A DNA stretch of 34,752 nt from Achromobacter xylosoxidans (GCF_002192695.1 NZ_MTLG01000093.1:1-34752), one strand, 5' to 3'. Positions 1-9,057 are shown, numbered from the stretch's first letter. A program made the numbers and translations. Notes: generated by a model from the sequence alone, not told the origin.

Positions 1-112
1 ATGTCGATATTTCCTATTGAAACGAAATGACGGCTTCAGTACTCTGTATCCCTATAAGCAAAGGGCATGCCAAGTAGCTTTCGGACGGCCCTGCACAGTG
101 GAGACGAAAAAA

Positions 113-1051
113 ATGCACCCGTTACCCTGTCGGAACGGTAACTACCAGCGGCCTAGGGCGAGCTCGACGTTACCTTCCGGTAACCGTCGCCGCTTTCTCG
201 CTGCCGGCGCTGCATCAATCGCAATGTGTGCAATGCCGCAACGGGCGACAGCCGCCCCTCCACTCAAATTGGGTACCACTGCCGTCTTTCTGGACGATCA
301 GCTCCAGTTGTTGGACGTTTGGCGATCCGACCTGCAAACCGTGCTGAAGCAAGAGGTGCGATTCGTTCAGAGGCGCAGCTACGGCGAGATCGTGGATCTT
401 CTTTTGCGCGGCCAAATCGACGCGGCTTGGATCTGCGGCTACCCCTATGTCCTGAACGCCGATCGGCTCAGGTTGTTAGCAGTGCCGCAGTACCGGGGAA
501 GGCCGCTGTATCAGTCGTACTTGATCGTGCCGCAGAAGGATCGCGAAACGTCGGAGATTGGGGACCTGCATGGACGGGTCTTTGCCTACAGTGATCCACT
601 GTCGAACTCTGGTTTCCTGGTGCCGCGCACAGAGCTGCTGACCGAGCATCAAGATCCGCTCACTTTCTTCCGCAAAGCTTTTTTCACGTTTGCGCATAGC
701 AAAGTCGTAGAGGCGGTTGCCGCCGGCCTGGCCAATGGCGGGGCGGTTGATGGATACATCTGGGACAGCCTTGCATCACAATACCCAGCACGGTCTGCCG
801 GCGCGCGTGTCGCCTGGAAATCACCGGAGTACGGCTTTCCGCCTATCGTCGTGAGCGACCAAATTGCGTCCACCACGGCCACAGCATTGCGCGACGCGCT
901 GCTTCACATGCATGAGCGGCCAGGAGGGCGTCTCATTTTGCAGCGCCTCTGCCTAGACCGCTTTGTTGGGGGCACCGATGACATGTACGACGACATCCGC
1001 AGTTTGGTTCGCATATCCGCGGGCGAGAATCTGGCGCAGGACTCGACATGA
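113..1051 (+). CDS. aioX: AioX, periplasmic arsenite-binding sensor protein
   Basis: Periplasmic binding protein of the phosphate/phosphonate ABC-binding type that hands As(III) to the sensor kinase AioS. An upstream in-frame ATG exists at 17, but the ATG at 113 has a GGAG ribosome site at 100-103 with 9-bp spacing and puts the export signal close to the N-terminus. The product is then 312 aa. The leader contains an NRRRF motif followed by a hydrophobic stretch ending near ATAA, so it looks Tat-like. The motif WICGYPY holds Cys108 in this numbering. A cysteine at this place is reported to bind arsenite in characterised AioX proteins. The gene overlaps aioS by ATGA. Family and operon context make the call strong; binding itself is inferred. 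Confidence 0.9.
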   Translation: MHPLPCRNGNYQRPRASSTLPSGNRRRFLAAGAASIAMCAMPQRATAAPPLKLGTTAVFLDDQLQLLDVWRSDLQTVLKQEVRFVQRRSYGEIVDLLLRGQIDAAWICGYPYVLNADRLRLLAVPQYRGRPLYQSYLIVPQKDRETSEIGDLHGRVFAYSDPLSNSGFLVPRTELLTEHQDPLTFFRKAFFTFAHSKVVEAVAAGLANGGAVDGYIWDSLASQYPARSAGARVAWKSPEYGFPPIVVSDQIASTTATALRDALLHMHERPGGRLILQRLCLDRFVGGTDDMYDDIRSLVRISAGENLAQDST

Positions 1052-2553
1052 GTTTTGGCCGCTGGAATTTCTGGTCCAAAGTTAGTTACCGCTACAAGGT
1101 GCCGCTGGCCTTGGCCGCCGCGATCGTTGTGACGGAACTCGTCGTGACTGTGACGTTGGTGCGCACCGCGTATGTCGGCATGCTTCGAGACACACGCCAA
1201 AGCGCGAAGACCCTGACACAAGTGTTGTCCCTGTCGGTGCGAGAACCTTTGGTGCGTGATGACCTTTGGCGTGTCTATGAGGCGCTTCGTATTCCGCTCG
1301 CCGCAGGAGATGGCGCGCCGGGATTGCGGTCGATCCTAGTGCTAGATCCCAACTTGCGTGTCTACGCCTCGTCCGATCCGCAGCAGTTTCCGGTACTTAC
1401 GCCGAGTGCTGCGCTGCCAACAGAACTGCGAGCGGCCGCCGAGGCCCTGCGCGGCGATCAGCGCGCTTTTGTCTTCACTTCGCCGGATAGTTTAGATGCG
1501 TCATTGGCAGTCGCCGGCGCTGCCGTTATGTCTGAGGACGATGGCCTGGCTGGGTATGTGCTCGCTGCCTATGACGCGGGTACGTGGCGACAACGGCTAT
1601 ATGACTTGGTCGCCCGGGTGCTACTTGTCAGCATTCCTGGACTGCTGTTGCTACTAACTCTCGGGTGGCTCTGGGGAAACAGGATTGCCCAACCACTCCT
1701 CTCTTTGGCCAGGGCCACCCAGCGCGTCGGTCGCGAACCTGCCGCCAATATCGAGCACTCGCGACACAAGGACGGCAGCGACGAGATCGCGGCGTTGAGC
1801 AAGAGCTTCTCGACCATGCTCAAGCAATTGGAACGACAGGAAGCTCTAGAGCGGGAAATTATTGCTGCGGAGCGGCTGGCTGCCGTGGGACGCGTCGCTG
1901 CGGGGGTCGCGCATGAGATCAACAATCCATTGGGTGGCATGCTAAATGCGCTGGACACCATAGAAAAGCACGGTTCCTATGATGAGTTGACGGGGAAGAC
2001 GCTCGGGCTCACGCGTAGGGGCCTGATGCAGATTCGGCGCACTGTGGGCGCGCTGCTCGTGGAAGCCCGTCTGGACTCGCCGTTGATGCACGCTAGCGAC
2101 TGGCAAGATCTCCGAGTGCTTATCGAGCCCGAATTATCCGAGAAGGGCGCCACTTTGCTGTGGGATGTCTCGGCGCAGCAAGAGTTGCCACTACCTTCAC
2201 ATCTAGTGCGACAACTGACCTTGAACCTGCTCATCAATGCGAAAAATGCGGTTGATCTGGGCGGGACGGTCAGCTGCACAGTAACCGGAATCCAAGATCA
2301 GCTAACGGTAGAAGTCGCCAATTCTGGACAACACATTCCGGACGACGCGCTTCCACACCTGTTTGAGCCATATCGAGTGGATGCGCAGAAGGGCAGCAGG
2401 GCTCGTGGCTTAGGGCTATGGGTCACATACCAGATCGTCACGCAATTGGAAGGCACCATCGAGGTGGTCAGTGAGGAGGGCTATACCGCCTTCACGGTGA
2501 CACTGCCATGCGCCACACCTATACAAAAAGAGCATCAGGAGACACCGACGTGA
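1048..2553 (+). CDS. aioS: AioS, arsenite-responsive sensor histidine kinase
   Basis: Membrane histidine kinase of 501 aa that pairs with AioX and phosphorylates AioR. Visible parts are a first membrane segment at about residues 17-40, a periplasmic domain of about 140 aa, and a second membrane segment at about 188-210. A HAMP-like linker leads to the dimerisation box GVAHEINNP with phospho-acceptor His289. The ATPase domain has an N box (NLLINA, Asn393 and Asn397), an F-box-like LFEPY and a G2 box RGLGLW near 453-458. The G1 box reads NSG (Asn425), where most kinases have DxG. The start ATG overlaps the aioX stop as ATGA and the stop overlaps the aioR start as GTGA, so the three genes are translationally coupled. 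Confidence 0.9.
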   Translation: MSFGRWNFWSKVSYRYKVPLALAAAIVVTELVVTVTLVRTAYVGMLRDTRQSAKTLTQVLSLSVREPLVRDDLWRVYEALRIPLAAGDGAPGLRSILVLDPNLRVYASSDPQQFPVLTPSAALPTELRAAAEALRGDQRAFVFTSPDSLDASLAVAGAAVMSEDDGLAGYVLAAYDAGTWRQRLYDLVARVLLVSIPGLLLLLTLGWLWGNRIAQPLLSLARATQRVGREPAANIEHSRHKDGSDEIAALSKSFSTMLKQLERQEALEREIIAAERLAAVGRVAAGVAHEINNPLGGMLNALDTIEKHGSYDELTGKTLGLTRRGLMQIRRTVGALLVEARLDSPLMHASDWQDLRVLIEPELSEKGATLLWDVSAQQELPLPSHLVRQLTLNLLINAKNAVDLGGTVSCTVTGIQDQLTVEVANSGQHIPDDALPHLFEPYRVDAQKGSRARGLGLWVTYQIVTQLEGTIEVVSEEGYTAFTVTLPCATPIQKEHQETPT

Positions 2554-3899
2554 TACAGCCATACGTATGTCTAATTGAGGACGACGCCATCATGGGCGAG
2601 TCCATTGTGGAACGATTCCGCCTTGAGGGGATTAGGACCGATTGGTTCTCGAAGGCAAATGATGCGAAGACAGCCATTCAAACCAATTCCTACGGGGCAG
2701 TGATCAGCGACATTCGCCTGCCGGACTTGGACGGGGATGAGCTCTATCGGCAATTGGTCGCGCAAGGCTGTACCTTGCCGCCATTCATCCTGATGACCGC
2801 CTATGCCACCGTCGAAAAGGCTGTGGACTTGCTAAAACTTGGCATAAAGGACTATGTCACCAAACCGTTTGAGATCGCGAGTCTGATCCAAACCGTGCAA
2901 GATGTCTTGCCAATGGACGTCTCTCCTGATTGCCAGACCGAACTCGGCGTGTCTCAAGCGGCCAAGAACCTGCACCGTCTTGTGCCCCGCGTTGCAGGAC
3001 GGGCTTCGGCAGTACTGTTGATCGGCGAATCAGGTGTGGGCAAAGAGGTCCTGGCGCGATTGATCCATAGTCAAGCTCGACGCGAGATTGCCACACGGCC
3101 GTTCGTCGCGGTGAACTGTGGCGCCATCGCGCCAACGATTGCGGAAGCTGAGTTTTTTGGCTATGAAAAGGGGGCATACACCGGCGCTGATAAGGTCCGG
3201 AAAGGCTACCTAGAACAAGCCGATGGTGGGACATTGTTCTTGGATGAAGTAGGGGAGTTATCGCCGGCCCTCCAAGCAGCTCTATTACGAGCAATACAAG
3301 AAAAACGCATACGTCGGCTCGGCGCCGAACACGACACCCACACCAAGTTCGACCTGATCTGCGCGACCAACCGGAACCTTTCGGAGATGGTAGCCGCAAA
3401 GTCGTTCAGGGAAGACCTTTACTACCGAATCAACACGGTGACCCTTGAAGTCAAGCCATTGCGCGAACGGCCTGAAGACGTCCTATGGTTGGCCAAGCGA
3501 TTCGCCGCAAGCATCGCTGAGCGGCTAGGAGAACCTGCGAAGACGCTTCACCCGCTGTCTTTGATCAGGCTCCAAACGTATCCGTGGCCAGGCAATATCC
3601 GCGAACTACACAACAGAATTGAGCGCGCCTGCCTGGTTAGCCAATCCAACATGCTGATGCCAGGAGAGATTTTTCCCGAGGAGCCTGACGGTACTCACTA
3701 TACGGACGAGTTGCCCACGCAAGAAGAAGCAACACTCACTGCCTATCAGCAGGTCTGTGAGCGGCTTTACATCGAAGAGGTTCTACGACGACATGGGGGC
3801 CGGATCCAGGAAACGGCAGACGTCCTGAGCATCTCTCGAAAGAACCTTTGGCAGAAGATGAAACGCTACGGTATCGACTCCAAAAATGCAGGTGACTAG
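2550..3899 (+). CDS. aioR: AioR, sigma-54-dependent response regulator
   Basis: NtrC-type activator of 449 aa, expected to turn on aioBA through RpoN. The GTG at 2550 is chosen because AGGAG lies at 2537-2541 and the start overlaps the aioS stop; an in-frame ATG at 2508 lies inside aioS. The receiver domain carries an acidic pair IEDD and the phospho-acceptor Asp54 in ISDIRLPD. The AAA+ domain has Walker A GESGVGKE (159-166), the sigma-54 contact loop GAYTGA (208-213, Tyr in place of the commoner Phe) and Walker B GTLFLDE (227-233). The last 40 or so residues form a Fis-type helix-turn-helix. No -24/-12 site was found nearby, so its target promoter is probably outside the window. Confidence 0.9.
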   Translation: MIQPYVCLIEDDAIMGESIVERFRLEGIRTDWFSKANDAKTAIQTNSYGAVISDIRLPDLDGDELYRQLVAQGCTLPPFILMTAYATVEKAVDLLKLGIKDYVTKPFEIASLIQTVQDVLPMDVSPDCQTELGVSQAAKNLHRLVPRVAGRASAVLLIGESGVGKEVLARLIHSQARREIATRPFVAVNCGAIAPTIAEAEFFGYEKGAYTGADKVRKGYLEQADGGTLFLDEVGELSPALQAALLRAIQEKRIRRLGAEHDTHTKFDLICATNRNLSEMVAAKSFREDLYYRINTVTLEVKPLRERPEDVLWLAKRFAASIAERLGEPAKTLHPLSLIRLQTYPWPGNIRELHNRIERACLVSQSNMLMPGEIFPEEPDGTHYTDELPTQEEATLTAYQQVCERLYIEEVLRRHGGRIQETADVLSISRKNLWQKMKRYGIDSKNAGD

Positions 3900-4005
3900 C
3901 TCAACGAGATGCGAGGCTTCACGGTGTGGATGGACGGACGCATCTGTAGCCCAAGGACTGCCCAACACCTGAGAAAGCTTGACGTACAGCAAGAATTCCA
4001 ATAAC

Positions 4006-4027
4006 GTTGGCACTACCAACTAAATGG
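4006..4027. promoter_or_regulatory. Palindromic operator before the MarR gene
   Basis: GTTGG-CACTA-CCAAC is a perfect 5-bp inverted repeat at 4006-4020, followed by TAAATGG. It begins 16 bp before the MarR ATG. A related sequence at 4556-4577 precedes the flavoprotein gene and matches at 17 of 22 positions. A possible -35 TTGACG lies at 3979-3984, which would place this site over the -10 and start of transcription. Autorepression by the MarR protein is inferred. Confidence 0.6.
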
Positions 4028-4036
4028 AATTTGTCC

Positions 4037-4528
4037 ATGGATCAGAGTACTAGACGCCCTCTACCGCAGGACGCAGAGGCGCTGTACGAAGCTGTGAACC
4101 AGCTTATTAGGGTGCATCAGTTCCGCGATCGTGATCGCATTTGCTGCTATGACGTTTCGGTAGCGCAGTGCTACGCCCTGGAAACGCTGGTCAAGCAAGG
4201 CCCCCTCAGGCTACAAACGCTCGCGCAGGAAATGTTCTTGGACAAGAGCACGGCCAGCCGAATTGTTGATTCGCTCGAGCGGAAGGGCTACGTCAGCCGG
4301 GTGGAGGATGTCTCCGATCGCCGAGCGGTGCAACTCGAGCCGACCGCCGCGGGACACCAGCTATATCAGACCATTCGCGCGGATTTAGTGGCCGAGGAAT
4401 TTGCGATGATCGAGAACATGCAGCCTGAGGTACTGGATGCGTCCTTGACGCTGCTGCGGCAACTGACGCGCGCAGCGCAAGCGCGCTGCGGTGTCGCCTC
4501 CACATGTGCTGCCGATCCGCAACCGTAG
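4037..4528 (+). CDS. MarR-family winged-helix regulator, cysteine-rich
   Basis: DNA-binding regulator of 163 aa. The ATG at 4037 is chosen over a TTG at 4007 because the latter lies in the operator. The winged helix covers about residues 57-105 with the MarR wing signature DVSDRRAVQL. Unusual for a generic MarR are Cys36-Cys37 and Cys45 near the N-terminal helix and Cys151 and Cys157 at the C-terminus, which could bind a trivalent metalloid. It sits between aioR and a flavoprotein gene, and both it and the flavoprotein gene have the same palindrome upstream. It probably represses itself and that gene. Response to arsenic or antimony is an inference from the cysteines and the neighbourhood. 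Confidence 0.8.
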   Translation: MDQSTRRPLPQDAEALYEAVNQLIRVHQFRDRDRICCYDVSVAQCYALETLVKQGPLRLQTLAQEMFLDKSTASRIVDSLERKGYVSRVEDVSDRRAVQLEPTAAGHQLYQTIRADLVAEEFAMIENMQPEVLDASLTLLRQLTRAAQARCGVASTCAADPQP

Positions 4529-4546
4529 GCAATTACGGTTTTTTTT
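4521..4546 (+). terminator. Rho-independent terminator of the MarR gene
   Basis: AACCGTA and TACGGTT form a perfect 7-bp stem with loop GGCAAT, followed directly by a run of T residues (eight in total at 4539-4546). The stem overlaps the MarR stop codon. Confidence 0.85.
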
Positions 4547-4555
4547 GTCCATTTA

Positions 4556-4577
4556 GTTGTCAGTACCAATTAATTGC
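4556..4577. promoter_or_regulatory. Second copy of the MarR-type operator, before the flavoprotein gene
   Basis: GTTGTCAGTACCAATTAATTGC matches the site at 4006-4027 at 17 of 22 positions and keeps the TTG...CAA dyad. It lies just after the MarR terminator and 43 bp before the flavoprotein start codon, so the flavoprotein gene probably has its own promoter under the same regulator. Confidence 0.55.
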
Positions 4578-4620
4578 GGACCAAGTCCGTGTCTCAACCA
4601 CGTAAAAAGAGGTGCTTGGA

Positions 4621-5898
4621 ATGAACAAGAATGATCTTCCTATCGCAATCATTGGCGCCGGGCCGGTGGGACTAAGCGCGGCCGCCCATGTGCTAGACAG
4701 AGGCATGACGCCGATCATTTTCGAAGCGGGCGAGGCCGCAGGTGCCAATTTGTACAAATGGGGGCATGTCAGAATGTTCTCCCCATGGGGCTTCAACATC
4801 GATAAGAAAGCCGGCGAATTGCTCGAACGTGCGGGATGGATCGCGCCGCCAAGTGACGCTTATCCCACCGGGCACGAGCTTCTAACGCAGTATCTGCAAC
4901 CGTTGGCCGATCTAGAACCGATCAAGAGCCGCCTCCACACCAAGAGCCGCGTGATTGCCGTGAGCCGCGCTGCGCACGACGTCATGAAGAACAGGGATCG
5001 TGCAGCCGCACCATTCCTGCTGCGTGTCCGCCGACCAGCAGGTGAGCATGATGTCTTGGCTAGGGCAGTTATCGATGCCTCGGGCACATACACCACGCCG
5101 AACTGGATGGGGGCCCATGGAATCCCGGCCCTAGGAGAGAAGGAATTCAAGGCACAGATTGCCTACGGTATTCCCAACGTTCTAGGCGACGCGCGGCAGC
5201 GCTATGCGAATCGGCGAGTCTTGGTCGTTGGAGGAGGGCATTCCGCATTCAATGCGCTTCAAGACTTGGTGAAACTCAAGTCCAGCGCCCCACGAACTCA
5301 GGTGTATTGGGCTGTCCGCAGTGCCACTCTCGACCGCATCTTTGGTGGCGGTGAGAATGACCAGCTTGAGGGGCGCGGCAAATTGGGCCTGGTGATCAGG
5401 CAGTTAATGGAAGAGCGCCGCATAGAGGTTTTCACGAACGTTAACGTTGACCGCGTCAGTGCCTCGAACGAAGGCCTGCTGGTACACACCGGCGCCACGA
5501 CGCTTCCAGCTGTTGATGAAATTGTCGTGGCAACGGGATTTCGTCCCGACCTTCGATTGATGGCGGAGCTTCGTCTCGAGCTCGACCCCGCGACGGAAAG
5601 CCCCGTTCGCCTCGCTCCCATGATTGATCCCAACGTGCATAGTTGCGGCACGGTGAGACCCCATGGCGCCGCCGAGCTCGCGCACCCGGACGAGGGCGTT
5701 TTTGTGGTTGGCATGAAGAGCTACGGACGTGCGCCAACATTCCTCATGCTTACCGGCTACGAACAAGTCCGGTCTGTTGTCGCATGGATAGCCGGCGACC
5801 GGGAGGCGGCAGAACGCGTAGAGCTTGTGCTTCCTGAGACAGGTGTATGCAGCACCCAGTTTGATCGGACGAGCGTCCAGAAAAGCTGTTGCAACTAA
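4621..5898 (+). CDS. FAD/NAD(P)H-dependent flavoprotein oxidoreductase
   Basis: Two-dinucleotide-fold flavoprotein of 425 aa. The ATG at 4621 is preceded by AGAGG about 9 bp away; a GTG at 4612 is less likely. The FAD motif GAGPVG is at residues 12-17, the NAD(P)H motif GGGHSA at 204-209, and a late FAD-contact ATGFRPD motif at 304-310. This layout fits flavin-containing monooxygenases or thioredoxin-reductase-like enzymes. Flavin monooxygenases such as ArsV that oxidise trivalent arsenicals with NADPH are known from ars clusters, and this could be a functional counterpart, but sequence alone does not settle it. It stands alone in its transcription unit, downstream of the shared MarR-type operator. 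Confidence 0.75.
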   Translation: MNKNDLPIAIIGAGPVGLSAAAHVLDRGMTPIIFEAGEAAGANLYKWGHVRMFSPWGFNIDKKAGELLERAGWIAPPSDAYPTGHELLTQYLQPLADLEPIKSRLHTKSRVIAVSRAAHDVMKNRDRAAAPFLLRVRRPAGEHDVLARAVIDASGTYTTPNWMGAHGIPALGEKEFKAQIAYGIPNVLGDARQRYANRRVLVVGGGHSAFNALQDLVKLKSSAPRTQVYWAVRSATLDRIFGGGENDQLEGRGKLGLVIRQLMEERRIEVFTNVNVDRVSASNEGLLVHTGATTLPAVDEIVVATGFRPDLRLMAELRLELDPATESPVRLAPMIDPNVHSCGTVRPHGAAELAHPDEGVFVVGMKSYGRAPTFLMLTGYEQVRSVVAWIAGDREAAERVELVLPETGVCSTQFDRTSVQKSCCN

Positions 5899-5920
5899 TG
5901 CAGCCGCACTCTTGCTGACC

Positions 5921-5961
5921 AGGTCGGTCCCCAGGGCGCAATTTGTCTTGGGGACCGCCTT
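5921..5961. terminator. Hairpin between convergent genes
   Basis: CGGTCCCCA (5925-5933) and TGGGGACCG (5949-5957) pair perfectly with a 15-nt loop, between the convergent flavoprotein and universal stress protein genes. There is no clear T run on either strand, so this is a possible bidirectional, non-canonical terminator. Confidence 0.4.
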
Positions 5962-5999
5962 ATTCGTAATGGGATGGCCCAACCGGCGCGAATCCAATA

Positions 6000-6416
6000 T
6001 CAGGGCAGAATCAACACAGCTACATCTGCGCGCGTGAGGAGGGCTTTCCAGGGCAGTCCTAGCACGGCATTTCTGATGCCGCCCGAGTGCGATTTCCCTG
6101 CAACGATTAGATCGGCATCGATTGCACGGCCATAGCCTAAAAGCACCTCGATTGGGTCGCCCGCGAGAACCTCTAAGCGCGGATCCAGCGCCCGCTGCCG
6201 TGCCAAAGACATGATCACGCCCCATTCATCGGCAATCTGTCTTCGCACGCCTTCCACAAACTCATCTTCCGATGCACACAAGAGCTCATCCAGCTTCGGC
6301 CGCAGGGCGAGAAAGGTCAGCGCCGAATGGTTGGCCGCAGCCAAATCCAACAGCCCAAGCAACGAGGAATGGCTCAGATGCGCCGGATCGAAATCCACCA
6401 ATATGCGTGTAAACAT
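6000..6416 (-). CDS. Universal stress protein (UspA family)
   Basis: Small cytoplasmic nucleotide-binding fold of 138 aa. The ATG at 6416 is used because AGGA lies 9 bp upstream; an upstream in-frame ATG at 6476 adds 20 residues with no similarity to the family. The start FTRILVDFD and the late AGKSHSGG..LG stretch follow the UspA beta-alpha-beta plan, with the ATP-binding GxxG(S/T) signature only partly kept. It is the last gene on the minus strand after arsH, about 190 bp downstream. USP genes are frequent in arsenic islands. The role is probably general stress tolerance and the ligand is unknown. Confidence 0.8.
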   Translation of the reverse strand: MFTRILVDFDPAHLSHSSLLGLLDLAAANHSALTFLALRPKLDELLCASEDEFVEGVRRQIADEWGVIMSLARQRALDPRLEVLAGDPIEVLLGYGRAIDADLIVAGKSHSGGIRNAVLGLPWKALLTRADVAVLILP

Positions 6417-6515
6417 GGCGTGCGTCCTGAAGCCCAGGCTGCACCCTTGGCCTCGGTAGTCAGACTCGCCACTCAACCAAGGCTAAATGTTCGCCAATGG
6501 ACTTCCGCTATACCA

Positions 6516-6530
6516 ATCGAATTGTTCGAT
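6516..6530. promoter_or_regulatory. Palindromic operator candidate before the universal stress gene
   Basis: ATCGAA-TTG-TTCGAT is a perfect 6-bp dyad. On the minus strand it lies between a TGGACA -35-like box and a TATAGC -10-like box about 19 bp apart. The minus-strand core GAACAATTCGA resembles motifs in front of the arsR and pstS genes. This suggests that the universal stress gene also has its own regulated promoter. Confidence 0.45.
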
Positions 6531-6608
6531 ATGTCCAGGTATATGGAATTAATTGCCATCCGTCAAGGCCAAGACGTATTCGACCGCCGAGTCGGCAGAG
6601 GAAAGCCG

Positions 6609-7361
6609 CTACTGGGTTTGATCCTCATGTACCATCGCTTCGCGGCCCAGGCGCGCGATCTCTTCCGCCATGCCTTTGCGTTCGCTATATCGGTCCGTAA
6701 GATAGTCGCTTCGATCTCGCACCAACAAGGTGAACTTATAGAGCTCTTCCATGACGTCGACCACCCGGTCGTAGTACGGCGATGGCCTCATGCGGCCGGC
6801 TTCATCAAACTCCTGGAAGGCTTTGGCCACCGACGACTGATTCGGGATGGTCACCATCCGCATCCACCGCCCCAGCACGCGTAGCGCGTTCACGGCGTTG
6901 AAAGACTGGGAACCACCCGATACCTGCATCACTGCTAGGGTGCGGCCTTGTGTGGGACGTACGCTACCGGTTTCCAATGGCAGCCAATCGATCTGGCTCT
7001 TGAATACCCCCGTAATCGTGCCGTGCCGCTCGGGACTACACCAAACCTGGCCCTCAGACCACAGCGACAGTGCTCTGAGCTCGGCCACCTTGGGATGGTC
7101 CGCGGGAACGCTGTCTGGCAAAGGCAAACCACGCGGATCGAAGATCCGTGTCTCCGCACCAAGTCGTGTCAAGATTCGGGCGGCTTCTTCGGTCAGAAGG
7201 CGGCTGTATGAGCGTTCGCGCAAGGAACCGTACAACAGCAGGATACGGGGCGGATGCGTCGTGCCTACAGCCAGCGACAGCTTGTCGTGGGTGGGCAAGT
7301 CCAGCAATGTTTCGTCCATGCTGGGGAAGTTGAGATCGGAAGGGGAAGAATACGTCGTCAT
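6609..7361 (-). CDS. arsH: ArsH, NADPH-dependent FMN reductase / organoarsenical oxidase
   Basis: Flavodoxin-like protein of 250 aa, the usual ArsH length. ArsH proteins use NADPH and FMN and are known to oxidise trivalent methylarsenicals to the less toxic pentavalent form. Visible signatures are the FMN phosphate loop [10 protein letters not shown] (45-54), [10 protein letters not shown] (109-118) and VSGGSQSFN (147-155). The N-terminal 35 residues form the extension typical of ArsH. It begins 10 bp after the MFS transporter stop and is part of the arsR-led minus-strand operon. Confidence 0.93.
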   Translation of the reverse strand: MTTYSSPSDLNFPSMDETLLDLPTHDKLSLAVGTTHPPRILLLYGSLRERSYSRLLTEEAARILTRLGAETRIFDPRGLPLPDSVPADHPKVAELRALSLWSEGQVWCSPERHGTITGVFKSQIDWLPLETGSVRPTQGRTLAVMQVSGGSQSFNAVNALRVLGRWMRMVTIPNQSSVAKAFQEFDEAGRMRPSPYYDRVVDVMEELYKFTLLVRDRSDYLTDRYSERKGMAEEIARLGREAMVHEDQTQ

Positions 7362-7371
7362 TGCAAAACAC

Positions 7372-8628
7372 TCACTCGGGCAAAAATTGTAATTTCGGGC
7401 GGCTGAGCCACGCTGCCAGCCAGAAGCTGGCCGCCAGTAGGACAGCCACTACAAGGATGGCGACTAGGACGCCATCGTAGGAAGAGCCAACCGCCCAGAG
7501 CGCTGCAGCGCCCACGGGCGCCGCAGCGCGCGCGAATGTCATTGGTACAGTCAAGAGTCCGTTGATAGCGCCATAGGCATCTCGGCTCAGCATTTCCGGC
7601 ACGACCATGCCTCGCACGATCGTGAATATGCCGTTGGCGCCTCCGTAGACCACGCAAATGGTCGCCACCACAAAGAAATCCGCATGTAGGTAGGCGAGGG
7701 CGCCAAAGGCCATCGGGAAAACGGACACCACGGCCGCGCCCACTGCTCGCATTGAGGCGCGCGCCGCAAATAGGCTCACCACGATCCGGCCCGCCACTTG
7801 GGCCGGTCCAATCAACGCGATCGCCTGAACCACAGAGCCGGTGTCGATGCCACGCTCACGTAACAGGGGGTACATGTGGAACGTGAAGGCAGAGAACATT
7901 GCCGCGTATGCCGTTAGCGACAGCAGCAGGGCCCAAAAGACGGGCCGTCGCAGCGCTTCCCGAACGGCCAGGCGATTTCTAGCGCGCTGCTCAACAGGAT
8001 TAGCAGTACCGACAGGCCTGGCATCTCGACCTGGCTGGATGAACAACAGGTAGGCCCCCGTGCAGATGATGGCGTTAACCGCCGCAAGTACCATCAGCGC
8101 CTCGCGCCAGCCCCATAGACTTAATAGCCATTGCACTAGCGGAATGAAGACCGTGCTTGCAAACCCACCCCATAGTGTCAGCGCGGTGATGCCTGCCCGG
8201 GAATGGCTGGGACCAACGCGACGTGCGACTATGGCGAATGCCGGCTCATAAAGGGTCGCTGCCTGCAGCGCACCTATTCCTGCCACCAGCACATAGAAAG
8301 CCGCTAGGGACGTCACTTGAGACCAAAGCATCAACAATGCGCCCGCGAGCAGCGACGAAAACCCCATCACCCAACGGCCGTACCCACGGTCGACCGCAAC
8401 GCCGACTGGATATGCCGCCAGCGCTGCGAGGACTAGCCCTAGCGTGGCAGCACCATAAAGGTCAGGCTTGGTCCAGCCGAGCTCCTGGCCCATCGCCTCG
8501 GCAATCAACGGAAAGCTGTAATAGAGCGATCCCCAGGAGCAGATCTGCCCAATGCCTAACGCGGTGATCAATCCGTGCGCTTTCTCGGCGGGAGCGGCGG
8601 CTGTGGCGACTGTCGAAGCGACTGGCAT
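7372..8628 (-). CDS. MFS transporter of the ars operon
   Basis: Major facilitator superfamily protein of 418 aa with about 12 hydrophobic segments and a DRGYGRW loop between segments 2 and 3, the usual MFS A-motif position. It lies 3 bp after arsC and 10 bp before arsH, so it is co-transcribed with detoxification genes. MFS proteins linked to arsenic include ArsJ, which exports 1-arseno-3-phosphoglycerate and is normally paired with a GAPDH gene, and ArsK, reported to export trivalent arsenicals. No GAPDH gene is present here, which argues against ArsJ. Export of an arsenical is inferred from position only. Confidence 0.75.
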   Translation of the reverse strand: MPVASTVATAAAPAEKAHGLITALGIGQICSWGSLYYSFPLIAEAMGQELGWTKPDLYGAATLGLVLAALAAYPVGVAVDRGYGRWVMGFSSLLAGALLMLWSQVTSLAAFYVLVAGIGALQAATLYEPAFAIVARRVGPSHSRAGITALTLWGGFASTVFIPLVQWLLSLWGWREALMVLAAVNAIICTGAYLLFIQPGRDARPVGTANPVEQRARNRLAVREALRRPVFWALLLSLTAYAAMFSAFTFHMYPLLRERGIDTGSVVQAIALIGPAQVAGRIVVSLFAARASMRAVGAAVVSVFPMAFGALAYLHADFFVVATICVVYGGANGIFTIVRGMVVPEMLSRDAYGAINGLLTVPMTFARAAAPVGAAALWAVGSSYDGVLVAILVVAVLLAASFWLAAWLSRPKLQFLPE

Positions 8629-8631
8629 GGC

Positions 8632-9057
8632 TCAGCGCACGCGCTTTCCGCTATCGTCGATGACGACTTCACCATCCTCTTTGGTGAACGGGCCGCGCTG
8701 AGGGGCTTCCAGAATGTCCAGCACTACCTCGGACGGTCGGCAGAGGCGCACACCCGCGGGAGTCAAGACAAACGGGCGATTGATCAAGATCGGGTGTGCC
8801 AGCATGGCGTCAATTAACTGATCATCGCTCAGGGATTCGTTGTCCAATCCCAGCTCCAGGTACGGCGTACCCTTCTGCCGAATCGCTTCCCGTACGGTCA
8901 GGCCGGCCCGAGCAATAAGATCGACCAGCATCGCGCGATCGGGCGGCGCCTGCAGATACTCAATGACTTGCGGCTCAATCCCCGCGTTGCGAATCAGCGC
9001 AAGCGTGTTTCGGGAGGTGCCACATTGGGGGTTGTGGAAGATAGTGACAGTGTTCAT
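8632..9057 (-). CDS. arsC: ArsC, glutaredoxin-coupled arsenate reductase
   Basis: Cytoplasmic reductase of As(V) to As(III) using glutathione and glutaredoxin. The start at 9057 gives 141 aa, the same length as the plasmid R773 enzyme, and puts the catalytic cysteine at position 12 in HNPQCGTSRNT. Arginines expected in the oxyanion pocket are present (REAIRQKGTPY, NRPFVL, RLCRPSEVV). Another ATG two codons upstream (9063) is possible. The coding sequence begins a few bases after the monooxygenase stop with no clear ribosome site, so it probably depends on translational coupling. It is one of two unrelated arsenate reductases in the window. Confidence 0.93.
   Translation of the reverse strand: MNTVTIFHNPQCGTSRNTLALIRNAGIEPQVIEYLQAPPDRAMLVDLIARAGLTVREAIRQKGTPYLELGLDNESLSDDQLIDAMLAHPILINRPFVLTPAGVRLCRPSEVVLDILEAPQRGPFTKEDGEVVIDDSGKRVR

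Noticed and set aside
1..112. RpoN (-24/-12) site before aioX
   Set aside because: No GGCAC-N5-TTGC pattern found in the short upstream sequence available.
5404..6225. 273-aa open frame on the minus strand
   Set aside because: Overlaps the flavoprotein and the universal stress gene in other frames; sequence is low in hydrophobic core and Arg-rich.
7372..8628. MFS protein as ArsJ
   Set aside because: ArsJ is normally paired with a GAPDH gene, and none is present here; left as an unassigned MFS transporter.
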